Below are positions 18,074-27,352 of a DNA stretch of 64,000 nucleotides, piece by piece; the first letter of the stretch is position 1, and each line of letters opens with the position of its first letter. The translations under genes and the position numbers were made by a program. The notes beneath the pieces are model-generated. The model did not search any database. It was not told where the DNA came from and saw only the letters and a program-made list of their open reading frames with translations. This DNA comes from Nostoc sp. TCL240-02. GTDB taxonomy: Bacteria; Cyanobacteriota; Cyanobacteriia; Cyanobacteriales; Nostocaceae. The DNA lies in the NCBI RefSeq assembly GCF_013343235.1, contig NZ_CP040094.1, positions 256,501 through 320,500 of the forward strand. The letters are read 5' to 3'.

Positions 18074-18494
18074 TGTGTTACCTTCTCAAAACATCAAACA
18101 ATTGGCTAAAAACCAGAGTTACTGAAGTCAGATAAAATCTAATTTTTTATCTTAACAACAAAGCAACTATTTATTGCTCGAGAACATATACATAGTCGCA
18201 TTTGTCAAGTCATAACGGCATCTACTGAAAGCATGAATATATGTTAAGCCCTGAGAAGGCCTTGCTAATTTATTCACTGATACTAGAGATTACACATTGA
18301 CAAAATAAATCAAAGATGCGTCTTAGATTTTTCGTATATAAAGCTTTATTTTTTATTACTAGCAAGCGATTTTTGACGAGCAGCTGTATAGGGTAAACCC
18401 TATCTATCTAAAGGTAGGTACTAAAATAATTAAACTAACTCGTCTGAGTTAGTATTTAATTTTCTCAGATTAGCAGCCAAGCGCTGCGATCGCA
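18074..18494. other. Intergenic region upstream of the glycine-zipper gene
   Basis: Both flanking genes run leftward. No gene was seen. It contains ATAGGGTAAACCCTAT near 18388 and the crtH terminator at 18434-18453. Confidence 0.5.
18434..18453 (-). terminator. crtH terminator hairpin
   Basis: ACTAACTC, loop GTCT, GAGTTAGT, 42-61 bp past the crtH stop, followed on the minus strand by T-rich sequence. Confidence 0.5.
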
Positions 18495-19985
18495 TTAAAA
18501 TCCTAAATCTACAGCAATCCGGTGAGCGCAAGCAAACCCAGAAAAAGCTACTGCATTTAATCCCTGACCAGGAAAGGTACTATCCCCGACACAATAAAGT
18601 CCTGGAATGGCTGTGCGATTAAAGGGCATCTTCAATAACCCCCGCAACTTCCGTCTGGGAATTGGCCCATAAGTGCCATCCTGACGACCCAAAAAGCGGC
18701 GATGGGTGCGGGGTGTGCCTACCTCTAGATAATCCAATCCAGCATCTAAGCCAGGAAAAATCTTCTCTAGACGATCAATAATTCGCCCAGCCGCCTCTTC
18801 TTTCTTCGCTTCGTACTTGCTTGGAGAAAGTTCTTGCCAATCATCAATCCAGTGAGGCGTGAAGGCATGAATGATGTGATATCCACTTGGCGCTAAATCT
18901 GGGTCAAGCAATGTGGGAATCGAAACAAAAATTGTCCCTTCCACTGCTGTCATCTTTTCCCAACCTTCCAGCAAAATATGGTGGCACTCTGTCCCCGCAG
19001 GTAAAACTGACTCTTTTACCCCTATATGTAAACTGAAGAAGCTGGGAGATTTTTGATAATTTTGTTGCCACTTTTTCTCATTAAGTGGCATTTCTTCTGC
19101 TGGTAGTAGTTGCTCAAACGTATCCCAGCGTGTGGCGTTAGAAACTATGCGTTTACCCCGATATACTTTACCATTCGCTAGTTGCACACCTACCGCTTTT
19201 CCCTTTTCTGTGAGGATTTTCGTGACTCTAGCTTGGTACTGAATCTTACCCCCAGCTTTCTCTAGACCTTCCACCAGTTTTTGAGCAATTTGTCCGACTC
19301 CACCTTTGGGATAGTTAACTCCGCCATAATGCCTGTCAGAAAAGACCATCCCAGCATTAATCATGGGTGTCATGTCTGACGGAACCACCGACCAGCAATA
19401 ACATTCCATATCGATAAATTTTAATAGTTCGGGATCTTTGATGTAGCGTCTGGCAAAATCCCCAGCATTTTGGGGCAGATACTTAACTAAACCGAGACAC
19501 GCCAAAGGATGCTGGAAAAATGCCCGCAGTAAATACCGGGGTTCTTCCAACGACAGTAAATCCATACTGTTGAGACACTTGAATACTTTTTGACATTCGT
19601 CATAAAAGCGACGAATCCCTTTTTCTTCATGGGGAAAATAAGCAATAAGATTTTGCAAGAATTTTTCATAAACCCGGTCAACCTTTAGGTCTAAGCCTTG
19701 GGGTAAGTGATAGTGAATCTGTACCGGATCTGCGATCGCATCTTGACTAATATTCACAGCTGCCAAAGCGCGGGTGAGTAAGTTTGTGGTGCCGTTTTTT
19801 CCTAGCCCAAAAATCATTGATGCGCCAACATCAAATCGATAGCCTTGGCGTTCAAAATAACCTGCGCTACCACCTGGAATCAAATAACGTTCCAGCACCA
19901 GCACTTTCGCCCCCTTAGCCGCTAGTTGGGTCGCTGTTACTAATCCGCCAATACCAGACCCAATCACGATTGCGTCATTTGTCAT
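18495..19985 (-). CDS. crtH: Carotene isomerase CrtH (prolycopene isomerase type)
   Basis: 496 aa from ATG 19985. The FAD-binding Rossmann motif is at the very N-terminus (AIVIGSGIGGLVTATQLAAKGAKVLVLE), as in CrtI/CrtH oxidoreductases. GGSAGYFERQGYRFDVG and the C-terminal PGLYCVGDSTFPGQGLNAVAFSG are the family's FAD-contact signatures. Cyanobacterial CrtH converts poly-cis lycopene made by CrtP/CrtQ to all-trans lycopene. A longer frame from 20090 exists, but the extra 35 residues come from repeats just upstream, so I reject it. Paralogous desaturases or ketolases cannot be fully excluded. Confidence 0.85.
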   Translation of the reverse strand: MTNDAIVIGSGIGGLVTATQLAAKGAKVLVLERYLIPGGSAGYFERQGYRFDVGASMIFGLGKNGTTNLLTRALAAVNISQDAIADPVQIHYHLPQGLDLKVDRVYEKFLQNLIAYFPHEEKGIRRFYDECQKVFKCLNSMDLLSLEEPRYLLRAFFQHPLACLGLVKYLPQNAGDFARRYIKDPELLKFIDMECYCWSVVPSDMTPMINAGMVFSDRHYGGVNYPKGGVGQIAQKLVEGLEKAGGKIQYQARVTKILTEKGKAVGVQLANGKVYRGKRIVSNATRWDTFEQLLPAEEMPLNEKKWQQNYQKSPSFFSLHIGVKESVLPAGTECHHILLEGWEKMTAVEGTIFVSIPTLLDPDLAPSGYHIIHAFTPHWIDDWQELSPSKYEAKKEEAAGRIIDRLEKIFPGLDAGLDYLEVGTPRTHRRFLGRQDGTYGPIPRRKLRGLLKMPFNRTAIPGLYCVGDSTFPGQGLNAVAFSGFACAHRIAVDLGF

Positions 19986-20613
19986 TTGTCCTTTGTCCTT
20001 TGTCATTTGTACTGAGCGTATCGCTAAAGCCAAAGCTCCGCTAACGCGTAGCGTCTTGTAGAGAACTATTTGTCCTTTGTCTAGAGTCAATCAATATTTA
20101 ATTTAATCTAATGACAAATGACCAATGACCAATCAAAAAAAAGAGGGACGAGCCTGCTACTGCTGACTAATCCCGTCTGCCGATCCTTAAAAGAGAGGAG
20201 AACACTGGATAATAATATAGCCTTGATTGAGAATACATGTCAACTACTAATGAAAAACTTTATCAATAGACTTGAGAGGATTAATTTTAGCTGTCAATGA
20301 AGAGGAAAAAAGGCAGGAAGCTTTCTAGCAAGGGGGAGAACCTCATTAATAAGTTTAGGGTCTTGAAATCAGGACGCATAAACCCCGTGCGTTGTGTTTC
20401 GTAGAGATGTAGCCGCTTCTCGGAGAGTAATAAATATTTGTGTTTTGAGCATAAATAAATTTAGAGGATTGAAACCCTTGATTGCTGGGGAATTCCAGAC
20501 TTTTCCCCCCTGCTCCCTGCCCCCTGCTTCCCTGCCTTTTGGTCAGCCGGATGCAGGAAAGAGTATTATGGTGTTTCAGTTCTTGTACAATAAAAAGTCG
20601 CCTATTTCTGGCT
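19986..20613. other. Repeat-rich divergent region between crtH and upp
   Basis: Holds short iterated ATGACAAAGGACAA-type sequence (19983-20010, 20075-20125), the mobile-looking repeat at 20015-20056, and CCCTGCTCCCTGCCCCCTGC pyrimidine-rich repeats near 20505-20535. Promoters for both genes must lie here. No protein is supported. Confidence 0.5.
20015..20056. repeat. Dispersed nostocalean repeat (GCTACGCGTTAGCGGAGC type)
   Basis: The minus strand reads GCTACGCGTTAGCGGAGC at 20035-20052 within a longer repeat running from GAGCGTATCG. A 17-of-18 match occurs inside the kinase gene at 52518-52535. Confidence 0.5.
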
Positions 20614-21264
20614 ATGACGCTACAATTGCGCGTTTATGTTCCACCCCATCCCCTGATCAAACACTGGCTGGCAGTCGCCCGTGATGCAGGCACGCCTTCA
20701 GTATTATTTCGCAGCGCCATGACTGAGTTGGGAAGATGGCTGACTTATGAAGCTGCGCGAGACTGGTTGCCGACCCAAGAAACAGCAGTACAGACTCCTT
20801 TGGATACCTGTCCAGCAACTGTGATCGATCCGCAAATACCAGTAGCAGTAGTACCGATTCTGCGAGCTGGACTAGGATTACTCGAAGGAGCGCAGACTTT
20901 ATTACCTCTAGCATCGGTTTACCATCTTGGCTTGGCGCGAGATGAAGAAACACTGCAACCTCATTGTTATCTGAACAAGTTGCCAGAAAAATTTGACCCC
21001 CAAACACGAGTGTTAATTACCGATCCGATGTTGGCAACTGGAGGGTCGATTATGGCTACAATGGCAGAATTAACACAACGGGGTGCCGATCCTTCCCTAA
21101 CCCGGATTGTTTGCGTAGTGGCGGCTCCACCAGCTTTGCAAAAACTGAGTGAAGCTTATTCAGGTTTAATAGTTTACACCGCTACTATTGACGAAAAACT
21201 GGACAGTAAGGGGTTTATTGTACCGGGATTAGGAGATGCAGGCGATCGCACATTTGGGACTTAA
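20614..21264 (+). CDS. upp: Uracil phosphoribosyltransferase
   Basis: 216 aa, the usual size for bacterial UPRTases. ATG 20614 (MTLQLRVYVPPHPLIKHWL) aligns with the family N-terminus; upstream in-frame sequence is repeat. The substrate loops are visible: VPILRAGLGLLEG and the PRPP-binding LITDPMLATGGSIMATM. YTATIDEKLDSKGFIVPGLGDAGDR is the uracil-recognition hood. It salvages uracil to UMP in the cytoplasm. Confidence 0.95.
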   Translation: MTLQLRVYVPPHPLIKHWLAVARDAGTPSVLFRSAMTELGRWLTYEAARDWLPTQETAVQTPLDTCPATVIDPQIPVAVVPILRAGLGLLEGAQTLLPLASVYHLGLARDEETLQPHCYLNKLPEKFDPQTRVLITDPMLATGGSIMATMAELTQRGADPSLTRIVCVVAAPPALQKLSEAYSGLIVYTATIDEKLDSKGFIVPGLGDAGDRTFGT

Positions 21265-21341
21265 GCTAATATGCAGCTAGGGCAGATAAAGATAGCATAA
21301 CTACTGTAAAAGTTGCAAGGTTTGTTGAAGGCGGTAAAGAT

Positions 21342-21695
21342 ATGAGTCAACGAGATGGTTTTAGCAGTGGTTTTTTAGCAGGGGCCTTTGTCGGTGGCGT
21401 ATTTGGCGGTGTTATCGGCGCACTGATTGCTTCTCGACGCAATCCAGAATTGCTAGCAGACGACGAGGTAGAACTGACGGATAGCCAAGTCGAAGCGAAA
21501 AAAATAGCAGCAAAGCGCCGTCAGATGAAAGCCTCGGAGAGTGAGAGCATTGGCATAGAAACAGCTAGGCGATCGTTAGAAGATAAAATTGCCCAGCTAA
21601 ATGCCACAATTGATGATGTGCGAAAGCAGCTAGGAAATGTAAATGGCGATTCACCCCAAACCAGCAAGGATCGCACCCTCACTAAAGACTCCTGA
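21342..21695 (+). CDS. Membrane-anchored coiled-coil hypothetical protein, 117 aa
   Basis: ATG 21342 with GAAGGCGGT a few bases upstream. An N-terminal glycine-rich hydrophobic helix (FLAGAFVGGVFGGVIGALIA), then RRNPELL and a charged coiled coil (about residues 45-95), and a polar tail. This YtxH-like plan is common in cyanobacteria. It lies between upp and a YggT gene in the same direction; role unknown. Confidence 0.7.
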   Translation: MSQRDGFSSGFLAGAFVGGVFGGVIGALIASRRNPELLADDEVELTDSQVEAKKIAAKRRQMKASESESIGIETARRSLEDKIAQLNATIDDVRKQLGNVNGDSPQTSKDRTLTKDS

Positions 21696-21823
21696 AATTA
21701 GTTCCGGCGTGGTGAAAATGTCTTGTGTGGCTAGTAGCAAATCTGCAAACTCCATGACATAGACTAAATTAAAATTAGAAAGATAAGACCGCGTTTGACA
21801 CTTAGTAGGAAACCAAGCCATCT

Positions 21824-22102
21824 ATGAGTTTACTGATTACAACACTAGTTACCTTTGTCACCTTTTATAGCTATTTGCTAATTATCCGGGTTTTGTTGAC
21901 CTGGTTCCCGACAATCAACTGGTATAACCAGCCATTTGCCGCTTTAGCACAAATCAGCGATCCTTATTTGAATCTATTCCGCTCAATTATTCCCCCATTG
22001 GGCGGTATGGATTTTTCTCCGATCTTAGCTTTCTTAGCACTCAACTTAGCTGGCGATCTTCTGAGAACCTTAGCTCGTTTGCCATTCGCGCAAGGATTTT
22101 GA
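21824..22102 (+). CDS. YggT-family (Ycf19-like) membrane protein
   Basis: 92 aa with two hydrophobic segments flanking RVLLTWFPTINWYNQPF and SDPYLNLFRSIIPPLGGMDFSPI, the hallmark YggT repeat. ATG 21824 with TAGGA upstream. Cyanobacterial and plastid members are linked to thylakoid/photosystem assembly or membrane organisation; the exact role of this copy is inferred from the family only. Confidence 0.9.
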   Translation: MSLLITTLVTFVTFYSYLLIIRVLLTWFPTINWYNQPFAALAQISDPYLNLFRSIIPPLGGMDFSPILAFLALNLAGDLLRTLARLPFAQGF

Positions 22103-22275
22103 TTGCTACCCCAATAAAAAATTTTGTAGAGACGTGAATTACAATTTGCGCCTCTACAATTTTTATGGGACTTCCAAAAAATAAATTATCCAAAATTATT
22201 TGTATATTTGTAGAGGTGCAAGGTCTTGCATTGGTATCAACTTAAGCTCAAACGCTTATTCCACAGGCATTTTAT

Positions 22276-22343
22276 CCCCCTTAATCCCCCCTTATAAAGC
22301 TACCTTGTATACACGGTAGCCTTTTTAAGGAGAGGGATTGAGG
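22276..22343. repeat. Long imperfect hairpin downstream of yggT and macB-like gene
   Basis: CCCTTAATCCCCCC and GAGAGGGATTGAGGG can pair at the base, with inner stem GCTACC(TTGTATACAC)GGTAGC. It lies between two convergent genes and could terminate both, or be a dispersed nostocalean palindrome. Confidence 0.5.
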
Positions 22344-22390
22344 GTGAGGTAAACCAAGGACATAAATTGTATGTTATTTAATTCTTATTC

Positions 22391-23608
22391 CTAAGCACTT
22401 CTCAAAGCCACAATCGGGTCGAGTTTAGCAGCGCGACGTGCAGGAACAACACCAAAAAATAAACCTATACCACCAGAGACACCTACTGCCATAGTAATTG
22501 CTACAGGAGAAAGACTTGCTTCTAAGGGAGTCAAAGCCCCCACTAATAGAATGCCACTGATACCAACCGCAGTCCCAACTAAACCACCAGCTGCGGAAAC
22601 TATTACTGCCTCAATGATGAACTGTAGTAAAATATCTTGCTCGGTTGCCCCGATCGCTTTTCTCAATCCGATTTCTTGAGTGCGTTCGGTGACGGAGACA
22701 AGCATAATATTCATAATGCCAATGCCGCCGACAAACAAAGATATGCCAGCGATCGCTGCTAACATAATTGTCAATGCACCAGTGATTTGACCGACAGTTT
22801 GCAAAGCATCCTTTTGAGAGCGGATAGTAAAGTCATCTTCACCATTAATTTTGTGCCGCAGACGCAGCAAATTAGCAATTTGAAATTCTGCTGCATCCAC
22901 GCTTTCTGAATTACGAGCGGCAGCAACGAGATAATCTAAAGCAATACCATAAGGAGAATTTTTTCCTACAAGTCGGTTGGCTGAGGTTGTGATTGGTATT
23001 AGGGCAGCATCATCATAATCTGCTCCCACGCTGGAACCTTTGGCTATTAATGTCCCAATCACTTGAAAGCTAGTATTTCCAATTCGCAATTGCTGACCAA
23101 TAGCGTTACTATTACCGAATAGTTTTTCTGCCAAGTCTCCACCTAAGACAACGACTTGGTTATTTCGCTTAATGTCTACCTCATTAAAAAATCTGCCTTT
23201 AGCAGTTTCAAAATCCCGCACTGATAAGAAGCTGGGAGTTGTACCAATGATGTTGACATCAGTGTTTCGGTTGCTATATGTAACTACCTGTCTCCTGTTT
23301 AACTCTGGTGCAACTCCTACTACTGTTGGTACTTGAGAGGCGATCGCATCGGCATCTTGTAACACCAGAGTTTTTGGCACTTCAAAGGAGATACGCTGAG
23401 TTTCTTGATTACCAGGCAGTATAAACAGCACATTTGGCCCCAATGACTCTAGCTGTTTATTCACGTACTTTTGCCCACCTTCACCAATGCCAATCATGGC
23501 AATTACTGAGGCGTTACCAATAACTATACCCAACATCGTCAGGGCACTACGCAGCTTATTTGACAGCAGGGTTTTACCCGCCATTTGGACACTTTCTAAA
23601 AAATTCAT
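22391..23608 (-). CDS. MacB/FtsX-type ABC transporter permease
   Basis: 405 aa. First helix LTMLGIVIGNASVIAMIGIG preceded by the cytoplasmic NKLRSAL segment. A large periplasmic MacB_PCD domain covers about residues 50-250 (VVGVAPELNRR, RFFNEVDIKRNNQVVVLG). The FtsX core has three helices with VTERTQEIGLRKAIGAT between them. There is no ATPase domain, unlike E. coli MacB. The upstream HlyD-like gene overlaps functionally (10-bp gap). A separate ATPase is required and is not in this operon. Confidence 0.88.
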   Translation of the reverse strand: MNFLESVQMAGKTLLSNKLRSALTMLGIVIGNASVIAMIGIGEGGQKYVNKQLESLGPNVLFILPGNQETQRISFEVPKTLVLQDADAIASQVPTVVGVAPELNRRQVVTYSNRNTDVNIIGTTPSFLSVRDFETAKGRFFNEVDIKRNNQVVVLGGDLAEKLFGNSNAIGQQLRIGNTSFQVIGTLIAKGSSVGADYDDAALIPITTSANRLVGKNSPYGIALDYLVAAARNSESVDAAEFQIANLLRLRHKINGEDDFTIRSQKDALQTVGQITGALTIMLAAIAGISLFVGGIGIMNIMLVSVTERTQEIGLRKAIGATEQDILLQFIIEAVIVSAAGGLVGTAVGISGILLVGALTPLEASLSPVAITMAVGVSGGIGLFFGVVPARRAAKLDPIVALRSA

Positions 23609-23618
23609 GTCTTAATAA

Positions 23619-25085
23619 TTACGAATTCTTCTTTTCTTTTGCCTTCTCGATTTTGTAGTCTTTGGGTGGATTAACAAAAACGCGATCGCCTTCTTTAACT
23701 CCCCCTAATATCTGAGTTTGGTCTTGAATCTGTGCCCCAACTGTAATTTCGCGAAACTGGGGTTTATTATTTGCATCTGGTACAAGTACACCAGTTTGAC
23801 CCTTTTCGGTGACAATTGACACCGTTGGTAACACCAAGGCATTATTGACGCGATCGCCTAAAAAAGTCAGATCCACATTTAAGCCAGAACGCAGTTTATC
23901 AGTACCAGTATCCAGAGCAACCCGCACCTGAAAGGATGTTACACCTTGTTCCACCACGGCTTCAGGCGCAATCAGGCGCACATGACCTTTAAAAACTCGG
24001 TCGGGATAAGCATCAGCGACAATTTCTACCTGCTGTCCCTGTTTAATTCTGCCAATATCAGCTTCAGGAACTTGGGCTAATATTTCTAAACCGCGTGCTA
24101 CGGCGACAATTGAACTAGAAGTTGCTGACGCACTAGTAGAAGCAGAAGTGGTGGGTGTCACAAAAGCACCCGGTTCTGCATATTTTTGCGTCACAATTCC
24201 CGAAAGCGGAGCGCGAATAATTGTATCTTCCAACTGCACTTGTACACCCTTCAATTGAGCTTCAGCACTGGCTACAGCCGCTTGGCGTTGGACAATTTCC
24301 TCAGAACGAGTACCATCTTCTAACAGTAGCAATGCTGCCCGTGCTTCATTAACAGCAGCTTGACGTTGGTCGATTTCCTCAGTCCTAGTCCCACTTTGAA
24401 CTAACGAAAATCGTTTTTTAGCTTCTTCTAAACTGGCTCTAGCACTCTTGTCTTCGCTAATGGCTTGATCGAGTAATTGTTTTTTCTCTGCTCCCTCTTT
24501 ATACAAGTATTGGTAGCGCTTTACCTGTTCCTTGGTGTAATTCACCTTTGCTTGAGCCGCATCCACTTGCGATTGAGATTGAGCAATCTCTTGGGGACGA
24601 TTACCAGCCCTAGCTTGGGCTAGCTGGGCTTGAGCTTGTGCTAACCGCGCTTTTGCTTGAGCGATTTCTTGAGGACGACTACCAGCAACGGCTTCGGCTA
24701 ATTGTGCTTGACTTTGGGCTAAGTTAGCACGATACTGACTTCTTTGAGCCTCAATACTGGCACTATCCATACGGGCGAGGATTTGCCCTTGTTGAATGCG
24801 ATCGCCTTGTTGTACATATAATTGCGATAGCACTCCGGGGTTCTTCGGACTAATATTTACGCTCTGAACTGGTACGACTTTACCGCTAGCTGTAATTCTC
24901 AATGTGACGTTTTTCGCCGCCACTGGCACAGTTAATTGAGTAATATCTTCTTTATTCCCTTGATTCATCAGGGTGTAGGTTGTGAGCGTACCAACAACCA
25001 AAACACCCCCTGTTATCAGCCCCATCAGCCAGCGAAATGGATACTTAACTTTGCCAATAACAGGAATTTCTATGTGCGTAGCCAT
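23619..25085 (-). CDS. HlyD/MacA-type periplasmic adaptor
   Basis: 488 aa. One N-terminal anchor (about residues 18-40, LMGLITGGVLVVGTLTTYTLM). Biotinyl-lipoyl halves flank a long helical hairpin; the hairpin contains two near-repeats of AVAGSRPQEIAQAKARLAQ / ARAGNRPQEIAQSQSQ and QSGTRTEEIDQRQAAV / EDGTRSEEIVQRQAAV, implying internal duplication. A beta-barrel domain and a C-terminal membrane-proximal domain follow (ILGGVKEGDRVFVNPP). It works with the downstream MacB-like permease as a tripartite exporter with an outer-membrane channel located elsewhere. Confidence 0.9.
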   Translation of the reverse strand: MATHIEIPVIGKVKYPFRWLMGLITGGVLVVGTLTTYTLMNQGNKEDITQLTVPVAAKNVTLRITASGKVVPVQSVNISPKNPGVLSQLYVQQGDRIQQGQILARMDSASIEAQRSQYRANLAQSQAQLAEAVAGSRPQEIAQAKARLAQAQAQLAQARAGNRPQEIAQSQSQVDAAQAKVNYTKEQVKRYQYLYKEGAEKKQLLDQAISEDKSARASLEEAKKRFSLVQSGTRTEEIDQRQAAVNEARAALLLLEDGTRSEEIVQRQAAVASAEAQLKGVQVQLEDTIIRAPLSGIVTQKYAEPGAFVTPTTSASTSASATSSSIVAVARGLEILAQVPEADIGRIKQGQQVEIVADAYPDRVFKGHVRLIAPEAVVEQGVTSFQVRVALDTGTDKLRSGLNVDLTFLGDRVNNALVLPTVSIVTEKGQTGVLVPDANNKPQFREITVGAQIQDQTQILGGVKEGDRVFVNPPKDYKIEKAKEKKNS

Positions 25086-25863
25086 ATCTAAAAGCCTAAT
25101 TAATCTTGCTTTATGGGAGTAGCCTGTAGTTAAAGGGCGAGTACAGGAATGGAGGGTTGTTAAAATTTTTGGATTAAATCTTTATTAATAAGCTAACAAC
25201 TAGACGCATAATTAGCTTTATAGTTGCTTAATATTCCTTCATAATAGGTTTAACATATCTATAATGCCTTCACCTGAATGGGTGACTTTATACTATTTCT
25301 GTTTTAAGATATGCCTATAGACTGATGCAAAGCTATAGGCTGTGGTAAAAGGTTCATGTAGATGCATACTCCTACGTAGAAGCAAGTTACACGGAGCTTC
25401 TAGTAGAGAAGCGGCTACTCTAGAAGTTTTCCAAAGGAGTACCCGCAGGGTATTGCCACATTGTTAGGTAAAACTTCACCAACAGGCGGACTTACAGTAG
25501 TTTTGCAAGTCAGTGAGGTACAAAGTGTAGTACTCAAAATTAGATATGAAGAGTTTCTATATCCTACCTTTTACCTCAAAACCCTTAGCTTTGCACTTCA
25601 TACAACAGAAAACTGCTGTATTTTCTAAAGAACCCGGTTTATAAAAAAACCGCGTTTGTGGAGTTTTTCAGACGTGTGTTAATTTGGATTTTTTTATTGT
25701 TGATTACTTTTTTAGAATAGACCTCTTACATAAATCAAGATTTTTCATTCATTCCCTTACTATTCGTCTAAGAGGTCTAATAAATTTTGTGCCATAGATT
25801 ATATTAAGTTTTGAAACGTTTTATTGTAAGATAAATTAAAGAAAGAAAAAACAATAATTATTT
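25086..25863. other. Intergenic region with dispersed repeats
   Basis: Nothing coding is supported. Near 25395-25435, CGGAGCTTCTAGTAGAGAAGCGGCTACTC is a nostocalean dispersed-repeat type. The inverted repeat at 25718-25779 is listed separately. Confidence 0.5.
25718..25779. repeat. 62-bp inverted repeat, 11-bp perfect ends
   Basis: TAGACCTCTTA (25718-25728) and TAAGAGGTCTA (25769-25779) are exact complements with a 40-bp AT-rich spacer. It resembles an insertion-sequence end remnant or a very small MITE upstream of the broken desaturase. Confidence 0.4.
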
Positions 25864-26968
25864 ATGGAAGTTTGTAACGCACAAAAGTTAATTCATCAAG
25901 CAGAGTATGCAAAAAAACTGCGTCCATTACTTCCTGCCGAAGCCTTTATACCCGATGCAAGTAAATTAGTAATTCTATCTATCAATTAATTGGGCAATTT
26001 TGATTCTAGGCTGGGCGATAGCATCTTATATAGATCGTTGGAATTTCTATTTTTTATGGCTTTATTTACCTTTAGCTACAGTAATGGGTAATAGTGTTAT
26101 CGTCTTGCTATTTAGCTCCCACGATCTGATGCACGCTAGCGTCATTAGAAACTCCCATACAGTCAAAATTATGAGCTTATTAGGGCTAGCGATGTTGTGG
26201 ATGCCACCTACATTGTGGAAAGCAGTACATAATCGAAAACATCATAATAAAACTAATTCATTGGCAGATCCAGATCGCAATTACCTATACCAGCAGCCGA
26301 AAACTTGGGGTAAATGGATTCAAGATGTATGCGTACCTTCTGCTGAGGTTAATCCTATCAGTTTAATAGTGGGAATGGGGACTGCATGGGGAACACATAA
26401 TTTTCGGAATTTGACCTCTGTGCTATTCTTTAATCGTGAATCTGTAAGTTTTGTTCCTGCTGCTTTTACAGTCAAAACTAAAGAGCGTTGGTTAATTGCA
26501 AGTGAACTTGTTGTAATTACCATGATTCATTTGACTATCTTGATATATTTACAATTTAATTTCCTAAAAATCGCGTTGAGTTACTTTTTGCCTATTGGAA
26601 TTGGTTATGTTGGAGCAATATTTTACATCTATACAAACCACATGCTTTGTCAGATGACAAGCGTCAATTACCCACTGATTAATAGTATTTCTCTACGTGT
26701 TCCTCCAATAATTGATAAATTGCATTTAAATTTTTCTCATCATACAGAACATCATATTTTTCCAGGAATGAATTCTGACTATTATCCCCTAGTGCAAGAA
26801 TTATTAAATATCCATTATCCTGAACGTTTAAATTTATTGGATGCCAAAGATGCTTGGAACTTGCTCATGCAAACACCAAGGCATTACAAAAATGAAGATA
26901 CATTTACCGATTGGTCGGGAGAAAAGTCTGTTCCTTGCGCTATCATTGAAAATTACAAAATTAAGTAA
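25864..26968 (+). pseudogene. Fatty acid desaturase, frameshifted by a 4-bp duplication
   Basis: ATG 25864 begins a 41-codon frame (MEVCNAQKLIHQAEY to LVILSIN) that stops at TAA 25987. The rest of the protein, about 323 residues, continues in another frame to 26968. Removing one AATT from ATCAATTAATTGGGCA joins SIN to WAILILGW without a stop. The downstream part has all three desaturase histidine boxes: HDLMH, HNRKHH and HHTEHH, with hydrophobic helices between them, so it is an FA_desaturase-type di-iron membrane enzyme. A TTG at 26000 could start a shorter protein, but that would lose the first membrane segment. Either a recent null mutation or a sequence error. Confidence 0.8.
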
Positions 26969-26986
26969 GCTCGACTTTATCAAAAC

Positions 26987-27034
26987 AGAATTCAGGAGTC
27001 ACCTTAATTTATCATTAGTCCACGGAGGTGGACT
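26987..27034. repeat. Dispersed repeat unit AGAATTCAGGAGTCA plus palindrome
   Basis: AGAATTCAGGAGTCA (26987-27001) recurs exactly at 32141-32155. It is followed by AGTCCAC-GGAG-GTGGACT (27017-27034), a perfect 7-bp stem. Both look like dispersed non-coding nostocalean repeats. Confidence 0.5.
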
Positions 27035-27138
27035 TTGTTTGTGTAGTAGCGAATTCTATTCCCCCCATACTTTTCACTTTTCACACTAAAGGTTCCGCTT
27101 CCATTCCTCTCCCCCAAAGGTCATGCTGGATAAGGAAA

Positions 27139-27176
27139 ACTTTTAGCTTAACTTTGGATAAAGTTAAGCTAAAAGT
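27139..27176. terminator. Perfect 17-bp hairpin upstream of trpS
   Basis: ACTTTTAGCTTAACTTT (27139-27155), tetraloop GGAT, exact complement (27160-27176). It may end desaturase transcription, or be an RNA control element 176 bp before trpS. Confidence 0.5.
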
Positions 27177-27352
27177 CAACTCCAATATTTCAACAGCGAG
27201 TTGCACTAGAAAATGTCAAAATTAAATGAGTTTTGCGTAGGCGCGTTGGCGTTGGTATAGCTTCTCGCAAAGAAGAGAAGCAACTTTTCACCAGACATCG
27301 CCACTTTATTAGCGCAGATTAGCGCAGATTTGAGATAACTTAGTTGAAATTT

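Noticed and set aside
19986..20090. 35-residue N-terminal extension of CrtH
   Set aside because: It is coded by dispersed repeats, and the FAD motif normally sits at the N-terminus; ATG 19985 fits better.
20482..20613. 44-residue extension of uracil phosphoribosyltransferase
   Set aside because: Translated from pyrimidine-rich repeats; the family N-terminus starts at ATG 20614.
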